A DNA stretch of 64,000 nt. Origin: Ipomoea triloba (lineage: Eukaryota > Streptophyta > Magnoliopsida > Solanales > Convolvulaceae). The stretch covers positions 28,144,167 to 28,208,166 of the forward strand of contig NC_044924.1 of assembly GCF_003576645.1 (NCBI RefSeq), given 5' to 3'. Under the pieces are notes generated by a model. The model was not told the origin of the DNA and did no database searches. It was given only the letters and a program-made list of their open reading frames with translations. This document shows, in pieces, positions 50,715 through 59,454 of this stretch. Every line of letters starts with the position of its first letter. The stretch's first letter is position 1. Both the position numbers and the translations under genes were made by a program.

Positions 50715-50959
50715 TAAAGAAAAAAAGAAACTTTGAATAAACTTTGTGAATGTAATTGTCTCTATTCAACGTGAGAAGAGAGCTCATTAGCTTAACATAT
50801 ATATAGGGATGTTTACTGAAGAAAATAATCTAATAAAGGAGAAAATAATACAATAAAGGAAAAATATATCATTCCCATATTCTTTGCAATCACTTCCTTG
50901 AATGGTTTGTTTCCATAGTAAACTTATAATCTGTATCTCTCTGTGATTGGTTGTTATTA
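50715..50959 (-). promoter_or_regulatory. Copia-1 5' LTR (245 bp) with promoter
   Basis: A short LTR beginning TAATAACAACC and ending TTTCTTTA in element orientation, next to the primer site. A TATATATATG box on the minus strand at about 50,805-50,815 is a good candidate for the transcription start region. It matches the 3' LTR closely but lacks the 48-bp duplication. Confidence 0.9.
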
Positions 50960-51539
50960 GGCACTAGGCGCTACTCTACCACCGAACTAGCATCTAGCGA
51001 CCAGGGCCTGATTTTGGACTGTGCAAGCTGGGCTAAGGGCCCCAAATTTTAGAGGGTGTAATATTTAATCTTTACCTAACTAGTCAAAACATTTAAAAAT
51101 AACAAGTTTGCAATTAATTTTAAAAGATTCTAAATGGAGAAATGGTAAAAATGAAGTTTATTGTATTTTATACGTGAGATAAGAGGTTTGAATCTTGCTT
51201 GATGCCCCGCCTTTCGCACAACTTTACAGGGTTTTGGTAGGGCCTCCTTTATTTACAAGAACGTGACTACAAAAATCTAAAATCCGGCCCTGCTAGCGCC
51301 TACTGCAACCATGCTTGTAAGTAATGATTTTTTTGTGCGATTCACTAAACAAATTTAAAACAGCCCATTCTAGTGCACGTTGTGTGCACTAGATGTGGCC
51401 ATTGGTGTAAACCTTTTTTTTACCACTCTATTTCTTTCTTTGTTTTTTTTTCCTTCACACTTGAAAGAACCTGCCAAAAAAAAAAAACAAACGAAGTTGC
51501 TCTAACATAGTATTGTAACCACGTTCAGTCTTTATCATT

Positions 51540-51727
51540 ACCACCCATTCACAACATTTTCTTCACGTTTTTCCTATTCTATCAAATAATGCCTGTGCCT
51601 AATGCTCTCGTCTGTGCCCCATTTCCCTCTTCCATCAAGTTTGGGCAAGTTTACTTTGGTGTAGAAGTTGGCCAACCACGGATTCTTGAATTTTCCAAAC
51701 TGACGGAGAACTCTGTCAAAAAAGTGT
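51540..51727 (-). pseudogene. PMD (MAIN-like) pseudogene, C-terminal piece
   Basis: On the minus strand this reads HFFDRVLRQFGKFKNPWL, then KVNLPKLDGRGKWGTDESIRH and LIE-stop-EKREENVV. The DRVLRQFG motif belongs to the end of the plant mobile domain (PMD) found in MAIN/MAIL proteins and in transposon-captured copies. It is the continuation of the fragment at 57,268-58,600, and copia-2 sits exactly between the two. An in-frame TAG shortly after LIE shows decay. A plus-strand frame over the same bases is only a shadow. Confidence 0.72.
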
Positions 51728-52238
51728 TGTCGGGAAACATTTCTAGGGAAAAAGCAATTAGTGACTTTTCTACCCTAATTTTGTGGATCAGATCCCCTTG
51801 ACCGAGTTTTTGTTTATTCTTGCGTTAAACTTACTGCACGTGGCAATGAGCCCTTCTCTTCCTATCACAAATTTCTCCAAGTTGTGGCTGGCATGAAGGA
51901 TGGCAGTTGTAGCTTGCAGTATATATACTGCCTCCTTCAGTCTTCATTATTCATTCAAATCCTGCATTCCATCTTCCTTCCTTCGCTAAAAGGTCTGAGC
52001 TTTATAAATATATATATATATATATATATATACGTTCTGTGTTCAACCTGTCGAAAGCATGCAATGTCCTTGGTCGCCTAAATGCTTTTAAGGAAGTGTT
52101 AGTCCATAACACGACACATCGTTATCCCTTTATTCGTTTTTGCAAATTCTTTGACAGCTTAAATTAACTTGTGTTTTATAAACACATATAGTTCATTCTT
52201 GTTTTTCCAGTTCGTGATTTCTCCACAAAAACCCAACA
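51728..52238 (+). promoter_or_regulatory. Copia-2 5' LTR (511 bp) with promoter
   Basis: Starts TGTCGGGAAAC (TGTTGGGAAAC in the 3' copy) and ends CCCAACA, so it has TG...CA ends. A TATATATA box lies at 51920-51927, followed by a pyrimidine-rich stretch CTTCCTTCCTTCGC and a TA microsatellite of 24 bp against 14 bp in the other LTR. Confidence 0.94.
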
Positions 52239-52264
52239 ATTAAAAGCATTTAGCAAAAACAAGA

Positions 52265-52942
52265 ATGTCTCACCAACCCAAACCCAACAACGATGTCACG
52301 TCGGTCAAACCTCTTACCAGTGGACTTAACTACAAGAGATGGGCTGCAAAGATCATCATGCTACTGGAAGGTCAAGATGTGGATTACATAATATATGCTG
52401 ACTCTGAAGCTTGCATGCTGTCAACGGCCATTCCATCTGTAGCCACTCATGTTGTGCAACCTCAAGACAAAGACAAGCAAGTCACTGAGAAAGAAAAGGG
52501 AGCCTTCGAGGAAGATAACCAAGTTACTGTCGTGATCACTCCATCTGATCTAAAAACGTATGCTCCACAAACAGCTGCCATATCCCAACAGGTTAGTCCT
52601 AAATTTGAAAAGGATAATAAGATAGCCCGAGCCATTATCCTTCAGCACATGTCAAACTCGTTATTTGACATGTTTTCTAGCCATAAGTCTGCCAAAGTAA
52701 TATGGGACTTATTGCGCCAAAAATATGCCACTGACAATGCCGGAAGAAGGAAGTATACTGTGGGGCGATGGATGGATTTCAAAATGGTAGACACAAAATC
52801 CATAGTCGAACAAGTGCATGAATACGAAAATCTAGTTGCTGATATGAATGCCGAAGGAGCAGAGGTAAATGATGTATTTCTAACTGATGCTCTTATTGAG
52901 AAGCTACGCTTGAGTCCTGGTTGGACTTCAAAAATAAAATGA
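52265..52942 (+). pseudogene. Copia-2 gag, N-terminal part (225 codons)
   Basis: The first ATG lies 27 bp after the LTR. The sequence has VKPLTSGLNYKRWAAKIIMLL and later HMSNSLFDMFSSHKSAKVIW, LLRQKYATDNAGRRKYTVG and VEQVHEYENLVADM, the general pattern of plant copia gag. It stops at a TGA at 52940-52942. Homologous sequence continues in another frame (LQQLVNNLNIEEENR), so a frameshift near 52,930 truncates the capsid. An acidic, Lys-rich insert of about 40 residues (near residues 70-110) is unusual for the N-terminal region. Confidence 0.85.
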
Positions 52943-53275
52943 AGCATTAGAGACGCAAGTGCACCCTACAACAGTTGGTCAACAACCTAAACATTGAAGA
53001 GGAAAACCGCATAATGCTTTGGTCTGTTGCTTTCCCTGACAATGCCAAAGCTAACGTTGTTGAAACAGGTGTTGGGGTTGAAAGGCCAAAAATTGGTGAT
53101 CAAAATAGACACAATAAAAAGAACTTCAAGAATAAATCTAATAATTACCCGTCGAGGAGTGGCAAAATCCAGAAGAACGGAAAAGATGCTGGGTGCTTTG
53201 TTTGTGGAAAAAAGGGCCATCGAGCTGCTCAGTGCTACCACCGCAAAGGAATTGAACAAAGTGGGAGACCCATAA
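52943..53275 (+). pseudogene. Copia-2 gag C-terminal part with zinc knuckle
   Basis: In a frame shifted from the first gag part the sequence reads LQQLVNNLNIEEENRIM, a basic Asn/Lys-rich stretch, then the CCHC knuckle CFVCGKKGHRAAQCY. A second shift near 53,260 is needed to enter the pol frame, which carries a TAA at 53273-53275. The zinc knuckle binds element RNA. Both shifts mean that gag and pol cannot be made as one protein from this copy. Confidence 0.8.
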
Positions 53276-55822
53276 GAGTGGGTCCTGGACATAGGTGCGT
53301 CTCGCCATTTCTGCAACAACAAGGACATGTTCAAAATGTTTGAACCTATCACCGAAGGAGAACAAGTATTTATGGGAAACTCCAGCGTCTCCCAAGTAAG
53401 TGGTAGAGGGACAGTAGAACTTATGTTATATTCTGGGAAGCAGTTGATGCTTAAAAATGTGTTATACGTTCCTTCCCTTCGTAGAAACTTAATTTCCGGA
53501 GCCTTGTTAAACAGGGTCAGGATTAAGATGGTGTTTGAGTCTGACCGCCTGGTCATGACTCGTTATGGGAAATTTCTTGGGAAGGGATACTTACGTGGAG
53601 GGCTATTTGTGCTAGACGTTACTGTAATTAGGCTTTTTCCTCGTGAGGGTCGTACTGCGACCTCTATTTATGACTTTCTTTCAAATTGGCCTGTTATAGG
53701 CAATAATAATAATGGTTCTCCTTCTGCTTACATCTCTGTCTCTGTTAACATCTGGCATGGTAGATTAGGACATATTGGTACAAAGTACTTAAATAGACTG
53801 AAATGCATGAATTTATTACCAAACTTGTCTAGCGATTCGTACACTCAATGTGAAACATGCGCCGAAGCCAAATTTGCCAGAAAATCTTTCTCCTGTGTAA
53901 ATCATCATACCACATCTGTGTTAGAACTTATTTATTCTGACTTAGCAGATTTTAAAAATACCGAAAGTAGAGGTGGGAAACGTTACTATATTACGTTTAT
54001 TGATGATTTCTCTCGTTATACAAAATTATATCTTTTGAGATCAAAAGATGAAGCAGAGCAAAAATTTATGATTTTCAAAGAAGAAGTAGAAAACCAATTG
54101 GATAAAAAGATAAAAAGGCTTCGATCAGACAGAGGAGGAGAATATGAAGCGAATTCTCACAAAAGGTTGTGTGAGTCTTCAGGTATAATACATGAGGTAA
54201 CTGCTCCTTACACACCCGAACAAAATGGCATAGCAGAAAGAAAGAATAGAACCCTTAAAGAGATGATTAATGCAATGCTAATCAACTTAGGTGCTCCAGA
54301 CTCCTTGTGGGGGGAAGCTGTTATTACAGCTAACCACATCTTAAGTAGAGTTCCACATAAAGGGTTTGACAAAACCCCATATGAGTTGTGGAGAGGGCAT
54401 ACCCCTAACATAAAATACTTTAAAGTGTGGGGCTGTTTAGCAAAGGTAAGACTACCGTCCTTCAAAAGGCCCAATTTGGGACCTAAAACAATAGTTGTCA
54501 TTTTTGTTGGGTATGCTGAGAACAGTGCTGCTTATAGATTCATGTGTTTAGAAAATCGCTCTATGTGTGAATCTAGAGATGTTATCTTCTTTGAACACTT
54601 ATTTCCTTTAAAGAATTCACATGATTTATCTGTTGACAGAAGTCAAATCAATGATCTTATTGTATTTCCCAGTAGCACAAATGATGTTGATGAACTCAGA
54701 AGAAGCAAAAGGCCTAGAATTGAGAAAAACTTTGGTTCTGACTTTATAACATTTGTAACAGAGTTGAAAGACTTAAATGAGCTATGTGATCAGTTCATTT
54801 GTCAACTAGTGTTAGAAGAAGAACTAACGACCTTTGAAGAAGCCATGCGCTTGGTTGATTCCACATTGTGGAAGGAAGCAGTCAAAAGTGAGTTAGACTC
54901 AATACAGTCAAACTTCACTTGGGAATTGGTGAATCTACCCAAAGGGTGTAAACCAATTGGCTGCAAATGGATTTTCAGAAGGAAATTAAGGCCAGATGGG
55001 TCAATTGAAAGGTTCAAAGCAAGGCTAGTAGCCAAAGGCTACACTCAGAAGTTTGGTGAAGATTATTTTTATATATATTCACCAGTAACAAAAATTGAAA
55101 CTATTCGTGTACTCTTTGCAGTAGCCTCTTTACACAGATTAATAGTCCACCAAATGGACGTCAAAACAGCATTTCTAAATGGTGATTTAGAAGAAGAAAT
55201 CTATATGGATCAACCTCCTGGATATATAGAACCCGGCCAGGAAGGAAAGGTATGTAGACTCAAAAAATCTCTTTACGGCTTAAAACAAGCCCCAAAGCAG
55301 TGGTATGAAAAGTTTCACAAAACTCTAATAGACCTCGGTTACTCGGCTAACCGGTCAGATGCCTGCTTGTACACTAAAGAGATAGAGTCTGAAGTTGTGA
55401 TTATATGCCTCTATGTAGATGATATGCTAATTTTTAGCTCAAATATTGAAACAATAAATGAGGCCAAGAGAACGCTCTGTGAAAAATTTGATATGAAAGA
55501 TCTGGGTGAAGCCGATGTGATGCTCGGGATAAAAGTTACAAAAACCGAGGAGGGATATCTTCTATCCCAAAGTCACTATACAGAAAATCTTCTAAAGAAG
55601 TTCGACAGTTATGATGTAACCCCGGCTAAAACCCCTTATGATCCTAGTGTCAAATATTCAAAAAATGTTAAGGCTAGTGTGTCTCAAGAAAGATATGCAA
55701 AGATAATTGGGAGTCTAACGTTCTTAATGAACTACACTAGACTCGACATTGCATTCGCAGTGAACAAGCTAAGCTCAGTCGCTATACACACAACCCAAGT
55801 GCTCCACATTGGGATGCACTAG
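53276..55822 (+). pseudogene. Copia-2 pol: protease, integrase, reverse transcriptase
   Basis: A long open pol stretch (the first ATG is at 53327, but homology starts at once after the stop at 53275). Protease: WVLDIGASRHFCNN, where the usual Ser/Thr after the catalytic Asp is Ile. Pre-integrase zinc motif: WHGRLGHIG and CETCAEAKFARKSF. Integrase: YSDLADF, RSDRGGEYE and NGIAERKNRTL give a D-D-E triad, then VWGCLAKVRLP. Reverse transcriptase: CKWIFRRKLRPDGS, FKARLVAKGYTQ, MDVKTAFLNGDLEEEIYM, YGLKQAPKQWYE and CLYVDDMLIF (YVDD). It then has LGIKVTKTEEGYLLSQSHY. The frame is lost at the end in LSRYTHNPS, just before RNase H. Confidence 0.93.
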
Positions 55823-56375
55823 AAAGAGTACTCGGTACCTGAGGGGTACTATAGACTGGGGTCTTAACTATATAGGATTCCTGGCTGTGATGGAAGGGTT
55901 CTGTGATGCAAACTAGGTGAATGACAATGAAGATGTGAACTCCACCAGCGGATTTGTATTCACAATGTGTGGAGCCGCTGTGTCATGGAAATCAACCAAA
56001 CAATCATGTATTGCTAGATCAACTATGGAAGCTGAGTTCAGAGCACTAGATCTAGAAAGCCAAGAGGCCGAGTGGCTAAGAAACTTATTGGCAGACCTGC
56101 CATTGTGGGGGAGTCCAACTCCTGCTGTACCAATACATTGTGACTCACAGACTGCGATCTGTGTTGCACAAAACAGTGTCTATAATGGGAAACGGAGACA
56201 CATAACAGTCAGACATGAGTCTGTATGACAGCTAATGCTGAACGGGGTAATCACAATATAGTTTGTGAGATCTGAGAGGAATATTGCATATCCTCTCACA
56301 AAAGGCCTACATCGAAAGGCCATCCTTGAAACTTCAAGGGAGATGGGTCTACAACCCAATGAGGTAAGGAATTCA
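55823..56375 (+). pseudogene. Copia-2 RNase H region, broken
   Basis: RNase H sequence is present but split. After the frame break at about 55,780, the segments for HWDALERVLG and RGTIDWGLNY lie in different frames, and a TAG follows CDAN. The frame at 55,917-56,228 then reads [51 protein letters not shown] and [10 protein letters not shown] before another stop. The characteristic copia ending YPLTKGLHRKAILETSREMG is visible at about 56,290-56,345. At least two frameshifts and three stops occur. Confidence 0.85.
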
Positions 56376-56754
56376 TGATGGGCTCCACTCCCGTGGTCAA
56401 ACGAAATCATAGAAAGACTTACAAATAAAGAAATAAGTGGTGAATATCTGCTCTGTAGCCGAAATAGGTGGTCTATGTTGAGATAGACCTGACAGAGCTA
56501 AGTCTATGCTGAGATAGACTAGACAGGGAAGTTCTAGTGTTTAAACCACGTAAAACTTGTGAGTTTAGAGCTAACCTGCACATTTAAGTTCAAAATTGAT
56601 CTAATCGACGAGTTCAAGAAATAACTCACTCTCGGGTAGTAAAATTACTTAATGTAGCTACATGTCAGTTCAAGGTTTATACTCTGACGTGGAAAAGTTA
56701 ACTCCTGTGACATAGTTCAGACCGTTGTTTGATCCACCTCTTTTTACCTTCAAA
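56376..56754 (+). other. Copia-2 3' untranslated region
   Basis: About 380 bp of non-coding sequence between the pol end and the polypurine tract. It contains a short local repeat of a CTATG(T/C)TGAGATAGAC motif (about 56,470-56,520). No coding capacity is seen. Confidence 0.7.
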
Positions 56755-56766
56755 TGTGTGGGGGAT
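56755..56766 (+). other. Copia-2 polypurine tract
   Basis: TGTGTGGGGGAT, with five consecutive G, lies directly before the 3' LTR start TGTTGGG, as is usual in plant copia elements. It fixes the inner border of the 3' LTR. Confidence 0.85.
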
Positions 56767-57267
56767 TGTTGGGAAACATTTACAGGGAAAAAGGAATTAG
56801 TGACTTTTCTCCCCTAATTTTGTGGATCAGATCCCCTTGACCGAGTTTTTGTTTATTCTTGCGTTAAACTTACTGCACGTGGCAGTGAGCCCTTCTCTTC
56901 CTATCACAAATTTCTCCAAGTTGTGGCTGGCATGAAGGATGGCAGTTGTAGCTTGCAGTATATATACTGCCTCCTTCAGTCTTCATTATTCATTCAAATC
57001 CTGCATTCCATCTTCCTTCCTTCGCTAAAAGGTCCGAGCTTTATAAATATATATATATATACGTTCTGTGTTCAACCTGTCGAAAGCATGCAATGTCCCT
57101 GGTCGCCTAAATGCTTTTAAGGAAGTGTTAGTCCATAACACGACACATCGTTATCCCTTTATTCGTTTTTGCAAATTCTTTGACAGCCTAAATTAACTTG
57201 TGTTTTATAAACACATATAGTTCATTCTTGTTTTTCCAGTTCGTGATTTCTCCACAAAAACCCAACA
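56767..57267 (+). repeat. Copia-2 3' LTR (501 bp)
   Basis: Begins TGTTGGGAAAC and ends CCCAACA, followed by the target duplication AGTGT. Compared with the 5' LTR it has about nine substitutions and a TA tract shorter by 10 bp. That is about 1.8 per cent divergence outside the microsatellite. Confidence 0.95.
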
Positions 57268-57600
57268 AGTGTCACTCTACTACCTCGTACATAATCAGAG
57301 GAGACTTTGTCATCCAGACATGCTCTCCTAATTTGCAATAATCTGGTAACTTATCCCACTCGTTTTCATATAGCTTTAAAATGGCACTCGAAAATGTAAT
57401 TGAAAGACCAACAGATATATTAAGTGATGATTTGGCAGTTTTAGAGTATACTTTGTATAAGAATATAAGTATCTTAGTACACACATGAGTGTCTTCTTTT
57501 ATCTTGTGAAGTTGATCTCTGTATGCTTTTAAGGCATGACTGTCAACATCGCCAAATCTTTTAGTACACTTCCTAAAAATATCCTAATAAGTAGTGGTTA
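57268..57600 (-). pseudogene. PMD (MAIN-like) pseudogene, middle piece
   Basis: The minus strand reads YENEWDKLPDYCKLGEHVWM, then TKSPLIMYEVVE and a TGA where the family has Trp (VEWH). These match the PMD segment that precedes DRVLRQFG. The next bases are the AGTGT target duplication, after which copia-2 starts, and the frame resumes at 51,727. Upstream, YRDQLHKIKEDTHV-like residues can be followed to about 57,540, but stops and shifts appear. Confidence 0.7.
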
Positions 57601-58039
57601 GTTTGGCTCAACTGTTGGTGCATTGGCTTTGCCTAAAACATGATGCAAAAAAGTAAGTGTGATTGTTCTAGTGACTAATAATTTCACCTAGAAGAAAATA
57701 GAAACATAAATATAAAAAAAAAATAACGGTATAAATAATATTAAAGTAGAAAGAATATTTGTACAGATGACTTTGAAAATTACAAATGGAATGGACGTAC
57801 GGTAGAAACTATAAATACCCGCTGCTATTTCTAGTTTCTTATAACACTCATACAAAATACTTTTTTTTTTAGTTTACTATCATTTACATCTTTATTGTTT
57901 GTTTTAAATTTTATGTTCCTGCCTTTTTAATGGGTTGTACCTAATTGCAAGGTATTTAATTTTTAACACATGATCTTGGTTTAGTATCATTTTGAAATAA
58001 ATTAGTGAACATATATATCTACAGACAGCTCTACCTCAA
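57601..58039. other. AT-rich stretch with no recognised feature
   Basis: Lies between two parts of the PMD pseudogene and may be a former intron or an insertion. It has a short A run at 57,710 and a T run at 57,860. I see no coding region or repeat termini. Confidence 0.5.
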
Positions 58040-58600
58040 TCTAATTAGATCTTGAATGAGAGAAAGTATGTACAACTCCCAAACCCACAATTGAAGAAGA
58101 ATGAGGAACCGCTAATTAGACAAGCATTATCCATGGTCACCCAGCACATACATGCTTCGATATAAGAAGGTAAGAACAACACTACTAAGGAACATAGTCT
58201 CGCATTGTTGTTCGACGTGTCAGGGAAGAACACTCCACCTAGTAATTGCATGATATGCAACCGAGTCATGCGTTCTATGTCTTCATCAGTTGAATGCTTT
58301 CTCAATAGTCGCGGATTTTGTAGATATGTCAGGATAAAAAAGGAGGTGCATGAAATTGAGTTATTGCTAGGCCTAATAATGTGGAAGAGGTCATGGCATA
58401 TGTCACAGAACTCATCTTTTGTTTGCATTTAGAAACATCTTTGCTACTGCCATGCCATGAATGCACAATCCTAAGAGAATCTCCACATCTTGCAATGTGA
58501 TGGTGACTCCCCAAATGGAAGTTGGAAAGAATATATATAATGGGTCTCTGGGCAACATCAGCCGAAATGTATCATTTCTAATCTAGCTAGACAATCCATC
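58040..58600 (-). pseudogene. PMD (MAIN-like) pseudogene, N-terminal part
   Basis: On the minus strand, starting near 58,600, one frame gives TFRLMLPRDPLYIFFPTSIW, then GVTITLQDVEILLGLCIHGM and AVAKMFL. This is the classic PMD start, in which HTFHL..GE.T.TLQDV.ILLGL is conserved. In another frame it continues with RLHIMQLLGGVFFPDTSNN and WVTMDNACL, corresponding to the ARAYIL.LIGG.LFPD.S and WGSACLAWL motifs. Frameshifts separate these blocks, so this is a relic. PMD occurs in plant silencing-related MAIN proteins and in Mutator- and gypsy-associated genes. I cannot tell which source applies. Confidence 0.75.
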
Positions 58601-58612
58601 AAAGCTTGCTTG

Positions 58613-58815
58613 TTGAAGGTAAGTCATAACCCTATCATCAAATTCTTGCACGCAAATCCTCAAAATTTTCCCTTACAACAAAAAATCCTCAAAAAATCCT
58701 CATATTCTTTTAGGGAATCTTTCATTGATGCACAAACTGCACCATCCTTCACAAATCTTGCACCGAACTTTGTAGCAATTGAACACACCTTTAGATCATG
58801 CACAACATTGTAGCA
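58613..58815 (-). pseudogene. Orphan coding-like fragment, copy 3
   Basis: The minus strand gives TKFGARFVKDGAVCASMKDS, then LKEYEDFLRIF, related in frame to copy 1 (44,254-44,532) and copy 2 (59,460-59,690). It directly adjoins the N-terminal side of the PMD relic. The family is unknown, and a stop follows soon. Confidence 0.35.
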
Positions 58816-58847
58816 CCTTTATTATTTTTATTTTTATTTTATTATTG

Positions 58848-58878
<31 letters not shown>

Positions 58879-58880
58879 AA
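58816..58880. repeat. ATT/TTATT microsatellite
   Basis: A run of TTATT and ATT units that separates the orphan fragment from the following sequence. Confidence 0.9.
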
Positions 58881-58963
58881 CTTAAGCCCATCCACAATCC
58901 AGTGTCGTCAAACTGCAAGTCCAAATCCCTACCCATTTGTTTTCCCCTACAACGATGACAAAT

Positions 58964-59095
58964 AAGATGAGGAAGACGGTGGTAGCAAGAAGATGAGGAA
59001 GACGGCTATAGCAAAGAAGATGCGAAAGACGGCGATGACGATGAAGATGAAGATAACGGTGATGGCAAAGAAGACGACCATAGAGAAGAAGACAC
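58964..59095 (+). repeat. GA-rich minisatellite, 26-27 bp unit, about 5 copies
   Basis: Degenerate units of the form AAGATGAGGAAGACGGYGRT followed by AGCAAG. The first two start at 58,964 and 58,990. The purine-rich strand is the plus strand, and read in one frame it would encode Lys/Asp/Glu-rich peptide, but no longer open frame supports coding. Confidence 0.7.
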
Positions 59096-59454
59096 TATGG
59101 GTTAACTGGTTTCTTGACTAGGATATGTAGTGTTTTCCTTTCTTATTGCTGTTTTTTTTTTTTTTTGAAATAAAAAATCTATGATTTGTTGTGTATTAGA
59201 AACACTGTTCCATTTGGCTCTCTGTAAATTGCAAATGTAGAACTGGTGAAGCAGCAGAGGTGTTAGAGATTAGATCGAGATGACAAGGCTAAAATAGTAA
59301 TTTAGTAATTTAATAAATATATCCAATCACCCATTCAGAAACCCTACACAACCCAACCTTTCATATTTTGGATGATTGACCCAATCAACCCTTTACCAAC
59401 TATTTTTGGTCAAATCCAAGCCCCAGAACCCCTAAATTTGGTTATCCAAAATTT
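59096..59454. other. Unassigned AT-rich sequence
   Basis: Contains a T-run at about 59,152-59,165 and no recognisable gene, repeat ends or RNA gene. Confidence 0.5.

Larger units (their letters stand above)
46122..50959 (-). mobile_element. Copia-1: Ty1/copia LTR retrotransposon, Ale/Retrofit-like, inactivated
   Basis: A complete-length minus-strand element of 4,838 bp with LTRs, tRNA primer site, gag-pol and polypurine tract. It is flanked by the 5-bp target duplication GGCAC (46117-46121 and 50960-50964). Pol order is protease, integrase, reverse transcriptase, RNase H, which defines copia. Gag style and reverse-transcriptase motifs resemble the Ale/Retrofit lineage. Apart from one 48-bp duplication and a 1-bp indel, the two LTRs differ at only about two sites, so insertion was recent. 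Three in-frame TGA codons and at least two frameshifts make it non-autonomous. It interrupts an older hAT-like element. Confidence 0.95.
45890..51313. mobile_element. Decayed hAT-like element, split by copia-1
   Basis: The left end reads CACGGTTGCA and the right end TGCAACCATG, which are inverted repeats with one mismatch in ten. They are flanked by 8-bp direct repeats CTTGCAAG and CTTGTAAG. An 8-bp duplication and ends beginning with CA are features of the hAT superfamily. Without copia-1 and its target duplication the element is about 581 bp, too short for a transposase, so it is non-autonomous. Inside are GC-richer motifs such as CACCTAGGCGCC and GCACTAGGCGC. It was cut by copia-1 at GGCAC (46117-46121), so it is older than that insertion. 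Confidence 0.6.
51728..57267 (+). mobile_element. Copia-2: Ty1/copia LTR retrotransposon inserted in PMD pseudogene, inactivated
   Basis: A plus-strand element of 5,540 bp with LTRs of 511 and 501 bp, gag, pol and a polypurine tract. It is flanked by the 5-bp target duplication AGTGT (51723-51727 and 57268-57272). The LTRs differ at about nine sites and in the length of one TA microsatellite, so it is older than copia-1 but still fairly young. Pol is protease, integrase, reverse transcriptase, RNase H. Several frameshifts and stops occur in gag and RNase H, the protease motif is altered, and no tRNA primer site is recognisable after the 5' LTR. I do not assign the lineage. Confidence 0.95.

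Noticed and set aside
51589..51801. Plus-strand 70-codon frame beginning MPVPNALVCAPF
   Set aside because: It crosses from old flank into the copia-2 LTR, so it was created by the insertion. The opposite strand carries the PMD match.
52642..54501. Minus-strand frames opposite copia-2 gag and pol
   Set aside because: They are shadows of the plus-strand retrotransposon coding sequence and have no domain of their own.
51884..57120. Matching 65-codon plus-strand frames in both copia-2 LTRs (51,884 and 56,923)
   Set aside because: They are the same LTR sequence twice, containing the TATA region and microsatellite, and they are not genes.
58205..58432. Plus-strand 75-codon frame
   Set aside because: It is antisense to the PMD relic, which has recognisable motifs on the minus strand.
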